NCBI RefSeq assembly: GCF_914767665.1 | Contig: NC_059505.1 | Location: forward strand, 36,143,506 to 36,207,505 | Reading direction: 5' to 3' | Source of the DNA: Harmonia axyridis | Lineage: Eukaryota; Arthropoda; Insecta; Coleoptera; Coccinellidae | DNA: 64,000 bases | Shown: piece after piece, positions 35,959 to 47,338 of the stretch | Layout: every line of letters begins with the position of its first letter | How positions within the stretch are numbered: the stretch's first letter is position 1 | Made by a program: the position numbers and the translations under genes | The notes under the pieces: generated by a model | Told to the model about the DNA's origin: nothing | Databases searched by the model: none | Seen by the model: the letters and a program-made list of their open reading frames with translations, nothing else

Positions 35959-38900
35959 GTGAGTTGATGAAAATTGGAGAACGCAAAAAGGTTGAATAAT
36001 GCTATCATCATGTTTAGTTATTCCTATACATTTCTCTATTTGTATGAGTTGTCTCGCAACATCATGGAATTAGGCAATAACACGCGGTACTAGGAGATTC
36101 CTCTAGCCTTCTTTCTCCTACCTTTACAAGCATCGATTTAATATAATTGATGCTAATTTAGGCAGAATATGCTTAGATTAGATTCAAAGAGGTTCCATTG
36201 CACTGCGACCTAATGGTCTATTGGGCCCCCATCAGAGCTAACCTCGCTATTACGTGATCTACAGATAGCCTTCCAGTTCCAGAGTTTTTATGAACTCTGG
36301 AAGCTACTTCCTCACTTCTAGAAGTCTCTTGTCTAGAGCTTTTATTGCGTTGGCTAGTGATGGCGCGGCATTTCGTCACCAGGTAATCGAGAGTTTCTGC
36401 CTCCTCCCTACAGAATCTGAATTCGTCGTGTTTTCTGCTAGACCCATTCCATGAGGTGGTTCCTGAGGCTACAATTACCTGTAAGGAATTCTTTGAAAGG
36501 GTATAGAATATATTTGCAAAAATCCAGATACTTCTTAGATCTCGTGCTGTCAAAGTTTCCAAGAAACTGTTTGGAATGATCCAAACCAGGAAGATTCCAC
36601 CAGATTGTTTCACTTTCGGTTTTTTCCTTATCCTGAAACTCCTGCTTCTTGTATGTACATTTGCCTATACCACAGAAAGGTTCCGGACCAATGAAAAGAG
36701 TTTCTGATTTTTTCTGGCAGCAAGATTCCACCAGAGTGTTTCTCTTTCGGTTTTTTCCTTCTCCTGAAACTCCTGCTTCTTGTAGGTACATTTGCCTATA
36801 TCACATAAATGTTTCGAGACAATGAAAATAAGAGTTTGTGCTCTTTTTCTGGCAGGTGTGTTGGTCTCATCACTTTCTTCAATATGTTTGTGTGGCGATC
36901 AGAAAAATGCTCTCAATTCTGGCCAGTACAGAGATATTTTCCAAAGTTGAAATTGAATTAACCTATTAAGGTAGAACAATTCACCAAGATTGTTTATCTG
37001 CTTCAACAGTTCTTTTAATTGAAGCGGAAATAATTCCTCAATCTTTTTCATAGCACTTCGCTAAGATCTTTTGTCCTAAGACTGTATCAAAAAATTCTTC
37101 AATTTGGCGAGGCAATAAATTTCGATGTTACTTTCTTGAAAAACTGCTGGATTCATCAGTATTGCAATTGGCAACACAGTAGTCCCTTCTTTATACACCC
37201 TTTACCACCATAGCTTGGGACTATGTTCCAAGCGGTGTCATTCTGCCTATTATTGTGCAACGTGCGGCGCCATCTATGGAGTTAGCAAATAGTCACCACA
37301 GTATAATTGCCTCGGAACCAATCTTGAGTTCTTAGAATATTATCTATCTATATTCTGAGCTTGAGTTGAAATTTTGTTACCACATGGACGTGAAAGCTTG
37401 TTAATGTTTCATCTTGGGGATGAATTTCTTTTGCGGTCTTGGGTTTTTCATTCAATTGGGAGTTTTTTCAGAATGTTCACCACTTTAGGAAAAATAGAGA
37501 TAGGTCCTTAGGGCTAGCTCAAATCTATTATGACTAATTCGAGCGTGAAATATAAATAAATTGCCAGAATTTATAACGCTCAACGCTAGGACTTTGCCGT
37601 AAAGACTAAAGAGTATTGTATTCAGCAATTTGCATATCATATATTTGATGATGCAAATAGTACAATAACATTCCGAAAATCATGGTTGACACGACGGATG
37701 TTTTGAATATGAACCTGTGGAATCGCTGATAAAAAATTCAGTAACCCTCTCTGAAATGATTATAGTTTATTTATAGTTCAGTTTGAAATGTGTAAAATAT
37801 TAAAATTGATTAAAAAAGTTGTCTCAACCGTGTCCAGAGTTTTTCTTGTAAGCTATACTATGCAACGTTTATTTTAATATTAGTGTTAGAAGAAATACTA
37901 AGCTGTTGTCATATACATAAACTTGCAGCGTAATTTTTGTATTGAAAAATATTCATTGAAATGTTTTTTTAGCGATTCTAAAGATCATATAACAAGATGT
38001 CGATGATGAAGCAATTTAATTCGTATTTTTTCAGGCGGAGATATTCGCAACTTTGCAAAAGATCGAAATTACTTTAAGGGATGAAGCTGATATGCACAGC
38101 AGGAACATGCGTTGTATAGTAGATACAGTGTGTAAGCAGGCAGGTGAAATCAAGGAATTGAAAGTTTTGGTAACAGGAGTAGTGGATGAAAAGAAAGCTC
38201 CTTCTTGTAAAGAGGTTGAGAAGAAAATCAAGTAAGTTTAATTTTGTGGTTCACAAGAAAGACTGAAGCTAGCAAATGACCTCGAGGCATCTTGTTAAGC
38301 AGAGAAATTCCTCTTGTTAGATCTCCACAATACAAAGATGTATTGGGTTTCCTTTAGTTGCCTTAATATATAGTCACCTGATAAAGAGGGGTATGTACGC
38401 TAGTTGGGTAAAATAATACTCTCACAATTTAATTTCAATTCAAGGACTAGGAGAAATTCCTGATCCCTTATATATGTTGTATATGTTTCTACCCTCTAAG
38501 TTATGAGTAATATGTCTTTTCCACCACCAGAAAATTGGACAAAAAGAAAGAAAAGGAAGCCAAGAAGCAAAGAGAACGTGAAATGCAAGAAAGAGAAAAG
38601 CAAAGACAAGAAGCAAAAGATAAAGGCCTTGATGTGGTACCATCTAATTTATGCTGTAAATGTGCTGAGAAAAAGAAGAAACGACCTCAGGGTATGGTAT
38701 ATTTGATAGAATTAAAAGTCTGTTTTCAGAATTAATTTTAAAAACTTTAATATAAAATCTAACAAGATTTAAAAGAGGGCCATTACATATTAAGTTACAA
38801 TGTATTGTACACTAAAGAGGCTTCTTAAAATTCAGCGATTTTGCTTTCAGTTCATGCCGTTTCAGGTGATTGCAATCTTTGATGGCAAACCTGGAAATAA

Positions 38901-39168
38901 GAATATATTTATCAGTTTCATTCGAGGAAGTCCATGCTGTAATAAATAATATTGTTTGTTTGCAGGTTGCTGTGGTAAATGTTGTGCTAAACGTTGCTTT
39001 GGGTGTTGTGGAAGATGTTGTGGAGGTTGCTGTGCGAAATGCTGTGATAGATGTTGTTTCCCCTGTGAGAAATGCTGTCCCTTATGTTGTGTATTTGCGA
39101 AGTGGTGCGATTTTTGTTGCTCGTGCAGATGCTGTCGTCGCAGAAAGAAGTGTAAATGCAGCAAATAA
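33934..39168 (+). CDS. Uncharacterised Cys/Pro-rich protein with a 28-cysteine tail (4 exons)
   Basis: Coding exons: 33934-35958, 38035-38231, 38531-38691, 38966-39168. All borders are GT/AG and phases fit (0, 2, 1), giving 861 aa. The ATG is directly preceded by an in-frame TAA. In order: a charged N-terminal region (1-110); a CTCKKCCCD cluster (~113); Cys-Pro units at about 250-346 (CCQCSPPTP, CCDCSPPSS, CCECEPPPP, CCQCEPPPP); Pro-Lys repeats (~450-496, KKCPEPAPKP, EPKQKPP); Pro-Gln repeats (~530-570, PPQQYQP); a short helical exon (MRCIVDTVCKQAGEIKELK); a basic Lys/Glu/Arg helix (EKEAKKQREREMQEREKQRQ); and a tail with 28 Cys in 67 residues, mostly CC doublets. No signal peptide or membrane span is visible, so it should be intracellular. 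Metal binding or a disulfide-rich structure (for example in sperm) is possible but only inferred. I do not recognise the family. Confidence 0.75.
36218..36620 (-). mobile_element. Non-LTR retrotransposon 3' tail in Cys-rich gene intron 1
   Basis: On the minus strand, LTARDLRSIWIFANIFYTLS is followed by FRFCREEAETLDYLVTKCRA and ITSQRNKSS, homologous to the tail at 27180-27690. It is a 3' fragment with no RT domain. It lies antisense within the first intron of the 33.9-39.2 kb gene. Confidence 0.7.
36593..36856. repeat. 131-bp tandem duplication
   Basis: GATTCCACCAGATTGTTTCA (36593) and GATTCCACCAGAGTGTTTCT (36724) begin two consecutive copies with the same internal order ('cggttttttcctt', 'ctcctgaaactcctgcttcttgta', 'catttgcctata', 'ctggcag'). 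Divergence is roughly one difference per ten bases. Confidence 0.9.
36860..38034. other. Remainder of Cys-rich gene intron 1
   Basis: Intronic sequence up to the acceptor GTATTTTTTCAG at 38034. Nothing else recognised. Confidence 0.5.
38966..39168 (+). CDS. Cys-rich gene last exon (CC-doublet tail)
   Basis: The acceptor TTTGTTTGCAG opens an exon that, in the phase set by exon 3, reads GCCGKCCAKRCFGCCGRCC and then GGCCAKCCDRCCFPCEKCC, closing with CKCSK and a TAA stop. The spacing CC-x2-CC recurs. Cysteine makes up 42 percent of this exon's product. A competing frame is also open here but gives a Val-rich, unlikely peptide. Confidence 0.75.
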
Positions 39169-39251
39169 CTGCTGTGAAATCATTGCTTTATGTAAGGTTC
39201 AAAACTCAAATATACATTTTGAACTTCAGCTTTTCATTCTACCTGAATATC

Positions 39252-40446
39252 TTACGTTACTAACCTGTAAAAAATTCCAACGAGGAATGCAGTTGATAAG
39301 TGCCAAATGGAATGTGAATCAATAGTGTAAAAGATAGGAGCTCTATCAATTATTTCTAGTAGAGCTACAGCAGAAGTTAAAACTGCATAAATGGCACATT
39401 TATCCACATAGGGTTTGCTTTTTCTGTTCCAGTAACACCAAATCAGCCATGAGATCACAGTAAAAATAGCTATAACATAAAATAATTGAAGAAACATTTA
39501 TGATATACATATAATAGCTCACCAATGGAGAAATTCAAGGTCATATTATAATTATAATCAATTCTTCTAGCTGAGTATAGATATAAGACATGGTTTGTAT
39601 AAAATAAAATAAAAAATAGAGATATCAACGAGCAATAGAGCTTTCCAAGTATCCAACAAATCCTGAAAAGTAATAATTATGGTTTTATTGTATTTTATGC
39701 CAAATAGCTTTTCATGTTAAGCCTACCTTGACACTAAAACATAACAATTAATCAATATAATAGAAAAAGCACCACAATAATCCATAAATTCTGTAAATTG
39801 TGTATCTCGAGCATGAAATATAATGGACCAAAACCAAGCATTCAAGTTAACCTGAAAGTCACAATGATAATAATTGTCGAAGTAAAGGAATATTTTTTTT
39901 TTACACAAGCGAACACATGCCACATCCAATAAAGAGGGGCGCCACTGAATACTCTCTTTCGGAATATTTTAATCCATTTCAAATGGAATAAGAAGTTCAA
40001 AAATGAGAAGATTGTAGAGGCTGGTTCCTGTATGCCTAATACTCTCACGAAAGGCCACTGAAAACGGGAAATATAATCAATAATTTACATAAGCAATATT
40101 TTCTTTTCTCACTTTGCCGTGAAACTGAGGAATCGAAACATTAGCCGATTCAAGTTTTTCAACAGTATCCCACATACAATTGTATCTACATTCATCAAAA
40201 CATGGCCATTGCATGAATGGAAAGATATTGATTTCATCATAGTTGTGCAAATATGATCGACCGTCTAAAATTTTGTATTTACAAAGAATGATGTTTAACT
40301 ATATTAACTATTTCACCTGTATCGCACTCTTGGTCAACGCAATAATAAAGACATGAGCGATATTGTTCCAGTTGATCTCCAGCTGAGGAATATATACATC
40401 TTAAATTTAGTAGGATAATCAAAATTATATTTGAACAATAATACAT
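39252..40446 (-). CDS. PGAP3: PGAP3 / Per1-like GPI-anchor remodelling protein
   Basis: GPI-specific phospholipase A2 of the Golgi (CREST superfamily) that removes the sn-2 acyl chain during GPI-anchor fatty-acid remodelling. Minus-strand exons: 40446-40317, 40264-40113, 40057-39905, 39851-39727, 39662-39523, 39469-39252; all phases fit, 918 nt, 305 aa (human 320). A signal peptide at 1-25 (CSNIILIILLN) is followed by the Cys-rich luminal part (YRSCLYYCVDQECDT, CRYNCMW). The family core then reads VSIPQFHGKWPFVRVLGIQE, PLYWMWHVFACVNLNAWFWS, IIFHARDTQFTEFMDY, RIDYNYNMTLNFSIAIFTVI and WLIWCYWNRKSKP. The last part keeps LLEIIDRAPIFYTIDSHSIW and H. The conserved His and Asp residues of the family (HARD, DSHSIWH) are present. 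No lesion was seen. Confidence 0.93.
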
Positions 40447-40740
40447 TTGAATTGTACAATTTTGACATTAATATGTTTTCGTCCAGAACCATAGAAACGT
40501 TTATAATATGAATATTGTTTTTTTTTTTGAATTAGCCTTTATGTTTTTTGATGATTTCTACTTTTTGAAGTAATTAAGGTATTATCAGCTCTTCAACATT
40601 CAGAGATAAATATTGTTTGTCGATTTATTCACTAGAAATTGCGGTTCACTAATCCAGAAATCTGTGATGAATAGCGATAGATGGAACCAGCTTCAGTGTT
40701 TCGCGGATAGATAGCAACACTATAGGAAATTCATCTGATC
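40447..40740. promoter_or_regulatory. Shared divergent promoter region
   Basis: The ~300 bp between the PGAP3 start codon (minus) and the CpG-bearing 5' UTR block of the divergent plus-strand gene. It contains CAGTCGCCATTTTACC at its right edge. Compact divergent spacing suggests a bidirectional promoter; no TATA box is evident. Confidence 0.4.
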
Positions 40741-40983
40741 ACATTCAAAAACTGTCAGTCGCCATTTTACCGTTTTGTTATGTGTTCGCGTACCGTTGTC
40801 TGTGATCTCAGACGTGCTTCGAGTGAGATGGAAGAGGTGTAAAATTAGAACATTTTGTTGAAGTGTCGTTATTTAAAGTGCTTGAGTGCAAAAGGTTTTT
40901 GATGTGATATCAGAGTGAAAAGTACTTTAAAATGGATGCTTTCTTCATAAATAAACTGTTTTGATAATTGACATTTTGTTTTG
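40741..40983 (+). other. Putative 5' UTR exon of divergent gene
   Basis: A more complex, CpG-containing block (GTTATGTGTTCGCGTACCG, CTCAGACGTGCTTCGAG) ending at a good donor, TTTTG|GTGAGT. A short upstream ORF starts at 40932. The next compatible acceptor with a start codon is 46315. The transcription start is not defined. Confidence 0.45.
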
Positions 40984-43520
40984 GTGAGTGGATAAAACAC
41001 TTGAATGGGTTTGATTTCTAAGTCCAAACATTAACAGCTTTTTCTTATTAGATTTCGCAGTCAAATCTATATCGAAATAATTACCATGGGCGCAAATTCG
41101 TTTTGAATTGGCAACCATTATCAGGTGTCTGTTATCTTTTCTGGTTGATTCATGATAAAACTGCAACTGGCAAATCATTAGTTTTTATCAGTGCACAGGT
41201 TGTTCCCTTCCTTGTTTCTTGTAATTATACCTTGTTTGTTGTTATATGCTCGTTCCATAAAGTTTGAAAAACGATTTTCCAATATAACGAAGGGATTGTT
41301 TTTATTCCTAACCTAAAAAATCGATGCTTCTCAAGAGCCCACTGTATTCACCTGTAAAACAATTTAATGAATTATTCATGCAGGTAGAAAGGAGTCTTGT
41401 GAATCACACTTGTTACGATTTCTTTGCTTTTGAATTAATGATTCACCTACATTTTTCTCGTACTGACTTTGTAGTTCCCTCGTAAATGTACATTTAACCT
41501 TCAGATGCAACTTTTAAATGCCTCAAGTTGACAGCTTGCTGTTGCAATTCTGAAACCTGAGATGTATCGAAGAATTCGGATGTATTTGATCTGAATGGAT
41601 GCATTTATTGCAGTTTTTGCATAGGTTTCATTTACCAGCAAGTAATCAATATCTGCAAATTTATATTGGAAACTACCAGTATCGGTAGTTTGATAAATAA
41701 TGTTATGCATTCATTATTTAATAATAGCTCGATTCAAGATATTTTTATCGTATACGTCCCGTTTGATAGATTAAGTTATAAAAGGATCGATTAAATTTGT
41801 TAATGTGAAAAATAACCTTAACAGTTTCGAAGATACAGAGCCATTATGAATTTTTATTTGAGTTAATTTGAAAAAAAAATTTATACCATCGAATCAAAAC
41901 TCATTACCTAGTTAGTTATGTTAGGTTAGAATAGGAAGATAATAGAATAATAATAAGATCATTCATTCTTAAGAACCAATAAAAACAATAAACTCTAACA
42001 TATTTTGGAGATAACATCCTAAACATAAGTGAAAAATTAAAACTGTACAGAGTTAATAATAGTAAAATAACTGCAATAAAGACATTTTATCTGTAAGTTC
42101 AATATCCCATAACATGTTCATTAGATTTTACTTGAATATTATTACTGGAGATGTTGTATGTGCTTTTCTCCAAAGTTAATTCGACAAATTCTGCTGAATC
42201 GAAGAATTGATAATTTAAGAGCCTTTAGGTTGGTTGTGGGAATTCTTTTTGCCGCTAAATTTATACAACTGAGAGTTTGAGTCACTCGCCATCAACTTTG
42301 TTTACTGTGTTCTACTTTGTCAGTTAATTTCAAGTGTCATGAAATTTAAACAAGATCTGTGAACACTAACATAACAAGATAACATTTTTCCGATATAGGT
42401 ACCACTAGTTGACTTTTTTCTTTCCCTGAATTCAGTTTGACATTTTGAGGTTTTCAAACGATAAAAGGCATACATTGAGAATATGCTATTGACAGAACTT
42501 TCATTTATTAATTTTAAGATTAAGAAATGTTTATTGATCACATAATTAGTGGATATTTTCAATTCGTGTTAATATTTATATTGAAGAAAGCAATAAAAAA
42601 ATCCAAGGAGGCCGCCAAAATGCAATTTTACTCAACGTGATGTCACTTGCAGTTTTAACAATAAAGTGCAATTCACGAATGCATTTGATTCAACCTTTTT
42701 TTTATGATGATCGATTTGATGTTAGCGATAAGCTTATTATTTAATAGTGTTTCATTGCGAAGATTTCTCCTTTTCTACATTCCTGCTAAAGCAAGCTGTT
42801 TGAGATAAGCATGCAATTTTATTCTGAAGTTTTGAAAGAAATTTCTATATGGGAAATGGATCTGTACAAACTCTCGACGTACCTAGGATATTTAATTAAT
42901 TAACTAGAAAATGTCGAATTCACAACAGAACTTAATGCATAGGTAATGCAAATAGGAAACTGTATGTTTATTGAAAAATTAACGTCATCCTAAATTCGCC
43001 CAATTCAATTGGTTTATCATGATCTGATATCAGGTATTGATTATTCGAGTTTTTAGAGTTTTTTGTATAATTAATTACTTATTTGTTTCGTCACATCGAA
43101 ATAATGTACGAGGATGCCTATATTGAAAAAGGCATTGTTTTTTATATTGATAAAAAGAAGTAGTAAAATAGATTCTTGAAAATTCTTCGAAAAAATGAAT
43201 TGGATTATTCATTGGCGTAGATGTATTTGAAAGCGATATGATAAATTCGCAGGTTATCATCGAAATTACCGGCACTTTTTCTACACAGTAGTACACGTGG
43301 TCACATAAACATTTTATAGCAGACGTCTTGACTATTGTTCCTCAATAAAAGATTGTCTATAGTGACTTGGAGTATTTATGCAATTATTGTTATTCATTAT
43401 AAACTAAAAAAGATAATGAATCTATTCAATTAGCGCCACGCCTAGACAAGTAACAAACCTTATCGCCCCGTTCTTTTCGCATAGCCTAATTAAAATCACA
43501 ATGTACCGATAATGATTCCA
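40984..43520. other. Intron-like AT-rich DNA
   Basis: No gene, repeat array or element was recognised; this is probably the first part of the long 5' intron of the divergent plus-strand gene. Confidence 0.4.
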
Positions 43521-43696
43521 CGCAGGGGCGTACGGAGGGGGGTTTCAGGTGATTAAAATCCGCACGAAAAAAATTACTGAGTATGGCGAAGTTCGTGACC
43601 GGCAATTCTACGGGCTCAAAACGCGAAAACAAATGTGGGCAGATAATTCAAAGGATCTTAATGAAAGCCGCGCTATGGCTAATTTTTTTTTCGTGT

Positions 43697-43864
43697 TTGC
43701 CGGGTCGATGAATTGTGTTCTCTGTGTGCTGGAGATAAAAATCGCGCACTGACAAACACACCGTGCTCCGGAGATGGAGGCGTAGGTCATGCGAGTTTTC
43801 TACCAGCGCGTCCCACACTTGGATGTACAATGTGGCGTCGGTTTTGGTTTGGGCGCCGTAGAAA
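43697..43864 (-). CDS. Orphan exon candidate, unrecognised
   Basis: On the minus strand the acceptor TCTAAATTTTCAG opens a protein-like, CpG-rich segment that in one frame reads FYGAQTKTDATLYIQVWDAL, then VENSHDLRLHLRSTVCLSVR and DFYLQHTENTIH. Its composition stands out from the AT-rich surroundings. It enters in phase 2. The 3' limit is uncertain: the frame stays open to about 43648, and possible donors (CTG|GTAGAA, ACG|GTGTGT) lie inside. I do not recognise the family. The minus-strand exon candidate at 53476-53802 ends in phase 2, so the two could be spliced, but about 10 kb and other elements separate them. Confidence 0.4.
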
Positions 43865-43978
43865 CTGAAAATTTAGAAAAGAGGTTATTTTAGTTTTCAT
43901 TTAAAATTTTTTTTTGTTTTGTGTGATTCAGTAGGATGGTGCTATTTGCCGTATCGCCCGCGAAGCTTTCAGGGTCTT

Positions 43979-44905
43979 GTACAGGGTGTCCCAAATTCGA
44001 TGCTCACTGAGAGCATCTCGAGAACTATATAACTTAGAGAAAAAATCTTCAAGGGATCTCGATCTCCTTCTTCGAAATTATAAGATATCAGAAATCAGAC
44101 CGTAAATATGTTGAGGGATTCATCAAGCCAAGTAGCTTGACATTTTAACCAACTACTGGACTTGAAACTTGAGCTCGTGAAAAATTACTTACTTGAGATT
44201 GACTTGACTTGATTTTAGATATTTATTGCTTGACTTGATATCAAGCTACTTGATATTACTTGAGCGTGATATGCACGCGTTGCACGGCATATTTTTCTGC
44301 AATCTCGTACGCGCTTAGACTAAATAAGAGGATTCCTCGATCGCCGAGAGACAGTGTGACTTAAAAGTTTTCTCACATTTCTATGAAATCTATTGATAGA
44401 TTTTGGTAGTTTCAGAAAGATCTTTTCAAACTTGACCAAAATGGCCAAGGATTTCTTATCAACGCCAGCATCTCCAGCTCCTGTTGAAAGACAATTTTTC
44501 AGAGTTGCTCTTACAGGTACAAAAACTCGCAATACGTTAGGCGACAAATTTATAAGATGCCTCATGTGTCTTAGATCCCTGATGGAAAATTATGAATTCA
44601 AACAAAGCCTGGAGGTTTCTCAATTTTTTTTTTGTTATGATTTAATTTATTTTCTATTTCTATTACATCTTATTTCTATTCTATATTCTATTTCTATTAG
44701 TGATATAATTTATGTTTCTATACTATATATTCTATTATGAGGTTGACTTGAAATCTAGTCAAGCTCAAGCCAAGTAGCTTGAAAATCAAACCAAGCCGTG
44801 AATTCCTGAATATTTTGCTCCATTCTCGAGTTACAGGGCGGTTCTGAAAAACGACTATTTCTAATATTTTGCTATTCCTAGTACAAAATAAATCCAAAAA
44901 AGCTT
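43979..44905. mobile_element. Small element interrupted by the hAT copy
   Basis: Starts GTACAGGGTGTCCCAAATTC, a typical short-element end, and reads through to about 44113. After the hAT insertion it appears to resume with 'aatattttgctccattctcgagttacagggcgg'. Only the left end is clear. Confidence 0.4.
44114..44807 (+). mobile_element. hAT-family deletion derivative (copy 2)
   Basis: Same family as 20587-21341: it starts AGGGATTCATCAAGCCAAGT, ends GCCGTGAATTCCT, and is flanked by an imperfect 8-bp repeat (ATATGTTG / ATATTTTG). The interior codes LSTPASPAPVERQFFRVALT and TRNTLGDKFIRCLMCLRSLM, the hAT C-terminal dimerisation region. It is deleted for most of the transposase. Confidence 0.8.
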
Positions 44906-45640
44906 CATTCGAAATCTTTGTTCCTTGAAGAATCATAATCAGATGAGTTTAAGCTGTATTAATCAATAATGAAATGTCAATATCCGGCTCGAAGGGCCAA
45001 TTTTTTTTTACTTTGTTTAATTCTTATGCATCGGAAAGGGGTAGGTAATATAATTCGTGTTGTTGGCGATAACGAAATATGAAAAAAAATAGGAGCCAAT
45101 ATTGTTGACTTTGCAAAGAAAATGAAATCGTCTTCACATCAAAATACAATAATACGATTCCATTGCTTCACAGGAACTCAGGTTATGGAATATCGTGTCC
45201 AACATTTAGTTCCTAAAATTAAAAAAAACACAAATAATATGCTTGAGAGGAAATTTCAAAGCGGCTATTTTCATTCATTTGAAAGATTTTTTTTGTGTCC
45301 TACCAGCTGTTCTGTGACCTCAACTGACTTTACTCTTTCATAAAATATGAAATTTGTTGACAAGTTTCCAAATAACACATTTCATCAAATTCTATGTGCA
45401 TACATCTTGATATCACAAATTTCTATGTTCACTAAGTATCTACTAAGTTGGGAGTGTAGCGAAGTGCGAACATTATAACTAAGCGCTCGCTAGCACCTGA
45501 CTTCGGGTCTGTGCTTTTTTGTTCTTGGAGAACGCGGTTCATTTTAATTACTTCGCACAATAGTTGTACATTTGACCGAAGGCAATTCTCGCCCGAATCC
45601 ATAATGTAATAAATGTGAAAGTATCGCAGCTATCTAGGGA

Positions 45641-46117
45641 TTGTCGTTACAGGTCACTGTAATTCGTTCACTCGATGATGGCCAGAACGTTACAGTCAAT
45701 GGTGATCGGTATAGAGCCATGATTACTAACTTTTTCATTCCTGAATTGAACAACCATGATGTCCAGGAGCTGTGGCTCCAACAAGACGGCACAACATATC
45801 ACACAGCTCGTGCCACAATCGATTTATTGAAAGACAAGTTTGGTGACCGCCTAATTTCACGTTTTGGACCTGTGAATTGGCCTCCAAGATCTTGTGATTC
45901 AACACCGCTAGACTACTTTCTGTGGGGCTATGTAAAGCCATTGGTTTATGCGGATAAGCCACAAACCCTTGACCATTTGGAAGACGACATTCGCCGTGTT
46001 ATTGCCGATATACGGCCACAAATGTTGGAAAAAGTCATCGAAAATTGGACGTCCAGATTGGACTACATCCGAGCCAGCCGTGGCGGTCATATGCCAGAAA
46101 TCATATTTAAAATGTAA
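45641..46117 (+). pseudogene. Tc1/mariner-superfamily transposase, 3' part
   Basis: An open frame of about 158 codons that begins mid-domain (VTVNGDRYRAMITNFFIPEL). It continues with a catalytic block LWLQQDGTTYHTARATIDLL and a third motif NWPPRSCDSTPLDYFLWGYV. It then runs through the C-terminal region KPQTLDHLEDDIRRVIADIR, ending RGGHMPEIIFKM. The first catalytic Asp and the DNA-binding domain are absent upstream, so this is a 5'-truncated copy. The remaining frame is undamaged, which indicates fairly recent insertion. No inverted repeats could be paired. Confidence 0.8.
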
Positions 46118-46314
46118 TGCCACAAGATTATCTCGCGGATAAATAAAATTCATGTCAATCGAATAATCCATCGTTGTTTTATTGCAATTTAGAGTTCTAT
46201 AGCTCTAAAAAAAAACTCTTTATAAAATTAATTTATTTTCTCGCTTACGCATGAAATATAAAAATGTTGTGTGGTTGGTGAGTTTTATTCATGATTTTTT
46301 TCTTATTTACCCAG

Positions 46315-46370
46315 GACCAATGGCTGATGATGGAAGAGGCGATAATGCAACCAGGAATTATTTACATGAG
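46315..46370 (+). CDS. First coding exon of an unidentified gene
   Basis: The acceptor TCTTATTTACCCAG opens GACCAATGGCTGATGATGG, and the exon ends CATGAG|GTAAGC. It encodes MADDGRGDNATRNYLHE in phase 0. With the 5' UTR exon near 40.7-41.0 kb this fits a gene on the plus strand whose later exons are either beyond the window or separated by more than 17 kb of intron. I do not recognise the product from 17 residues. Confidence 0.5.
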
Positions 46371-47338
46371 GTAAGCACGATTTTTTTTTAGAAAATTAGA
46401 CTATCGGGAAAAAAAATCACTATGTCGTTTTCAATATACACAAAATGAATTTTCTGATATTTCCTTATTATATGATTCATAACTACTAAAAGATCTTATG
46501 TTCAATCGGAAGAACTTTCCCTGAAATAGATTTCTGGCTATGTTTCTTGAAATATAATGAAATATTCATCTCGAATGTCATCCAACGTCAACATAACCTA
46601 GCATGAATTCAAAAGCGTTCTACAATTATTTCATGTAAGACCCTTGTAGCTTTACGAACTTCAACTTTGTAAACAGCGAACTTTTACATCACAGCGAATC
46701 GACCCTGCTCTTGTTTACATTTTATCGGTTATAATTTTTTTTCTGGATGTGATAAATCAGGAATGTCTATGCGCCGATCTATAGGTGTTTTCTGACGTTT
46801 CATATTTTTATGCTCTGTATTTGGGGGATTTCGTGAAACGATTGCGTTGTTCGGTGAAAACGAAAAAACGACCTTGATTTGTTATCAGTTTGTGGTGTTA
46901 ACGTAACATCTGTTTGTGTTTGTTTAGTTTTTTACCGTTTTTCCGATTCGGTTGGATATTCGGGATTGCGCGACGTCAAGGATTCTTGAATTCAATTCAT
47001 TCAGGAGATTAAAAACGAATGCTTCAAATTAGACACACAAACATTACAAATTTTTTACTATGGTTTATCATTCACCTACTCTAGAATAGCTCTAATGAAG
47101 TAGTTATATATTAAACAAGATTTGCTGAGTTTTGTACAAGAAATTCGTTATTGTGCGTTATAGTGTAATTTTATTTGCACACATCTGGTATTTTATTTTT
47201 ATTCTTCATTTTCGTCTTATTTTCAGACAATAATTCAAACAGTAAAACATCGTGATAATTAAAAAAAAAATTTAACATCATCTTTTTCTTCGATCGACTT
47301 TGATGGATTCATATAAATCAATCAATCAATCAAAACCA
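46371..47338. other. Intronic sequence, nothing recognised
   Basis: AT-rich after the donor at 46371. No coding exon was identified. Confidence 0.4.

Noticed and set aside
38870..39325. Val/Asn-rich 151-codon plus frame overlapping the Cys-tail exon
   Set aside because: It lacks a start after the acceptor, does not fit the phase of the upstream exon, and has unlikely composition.
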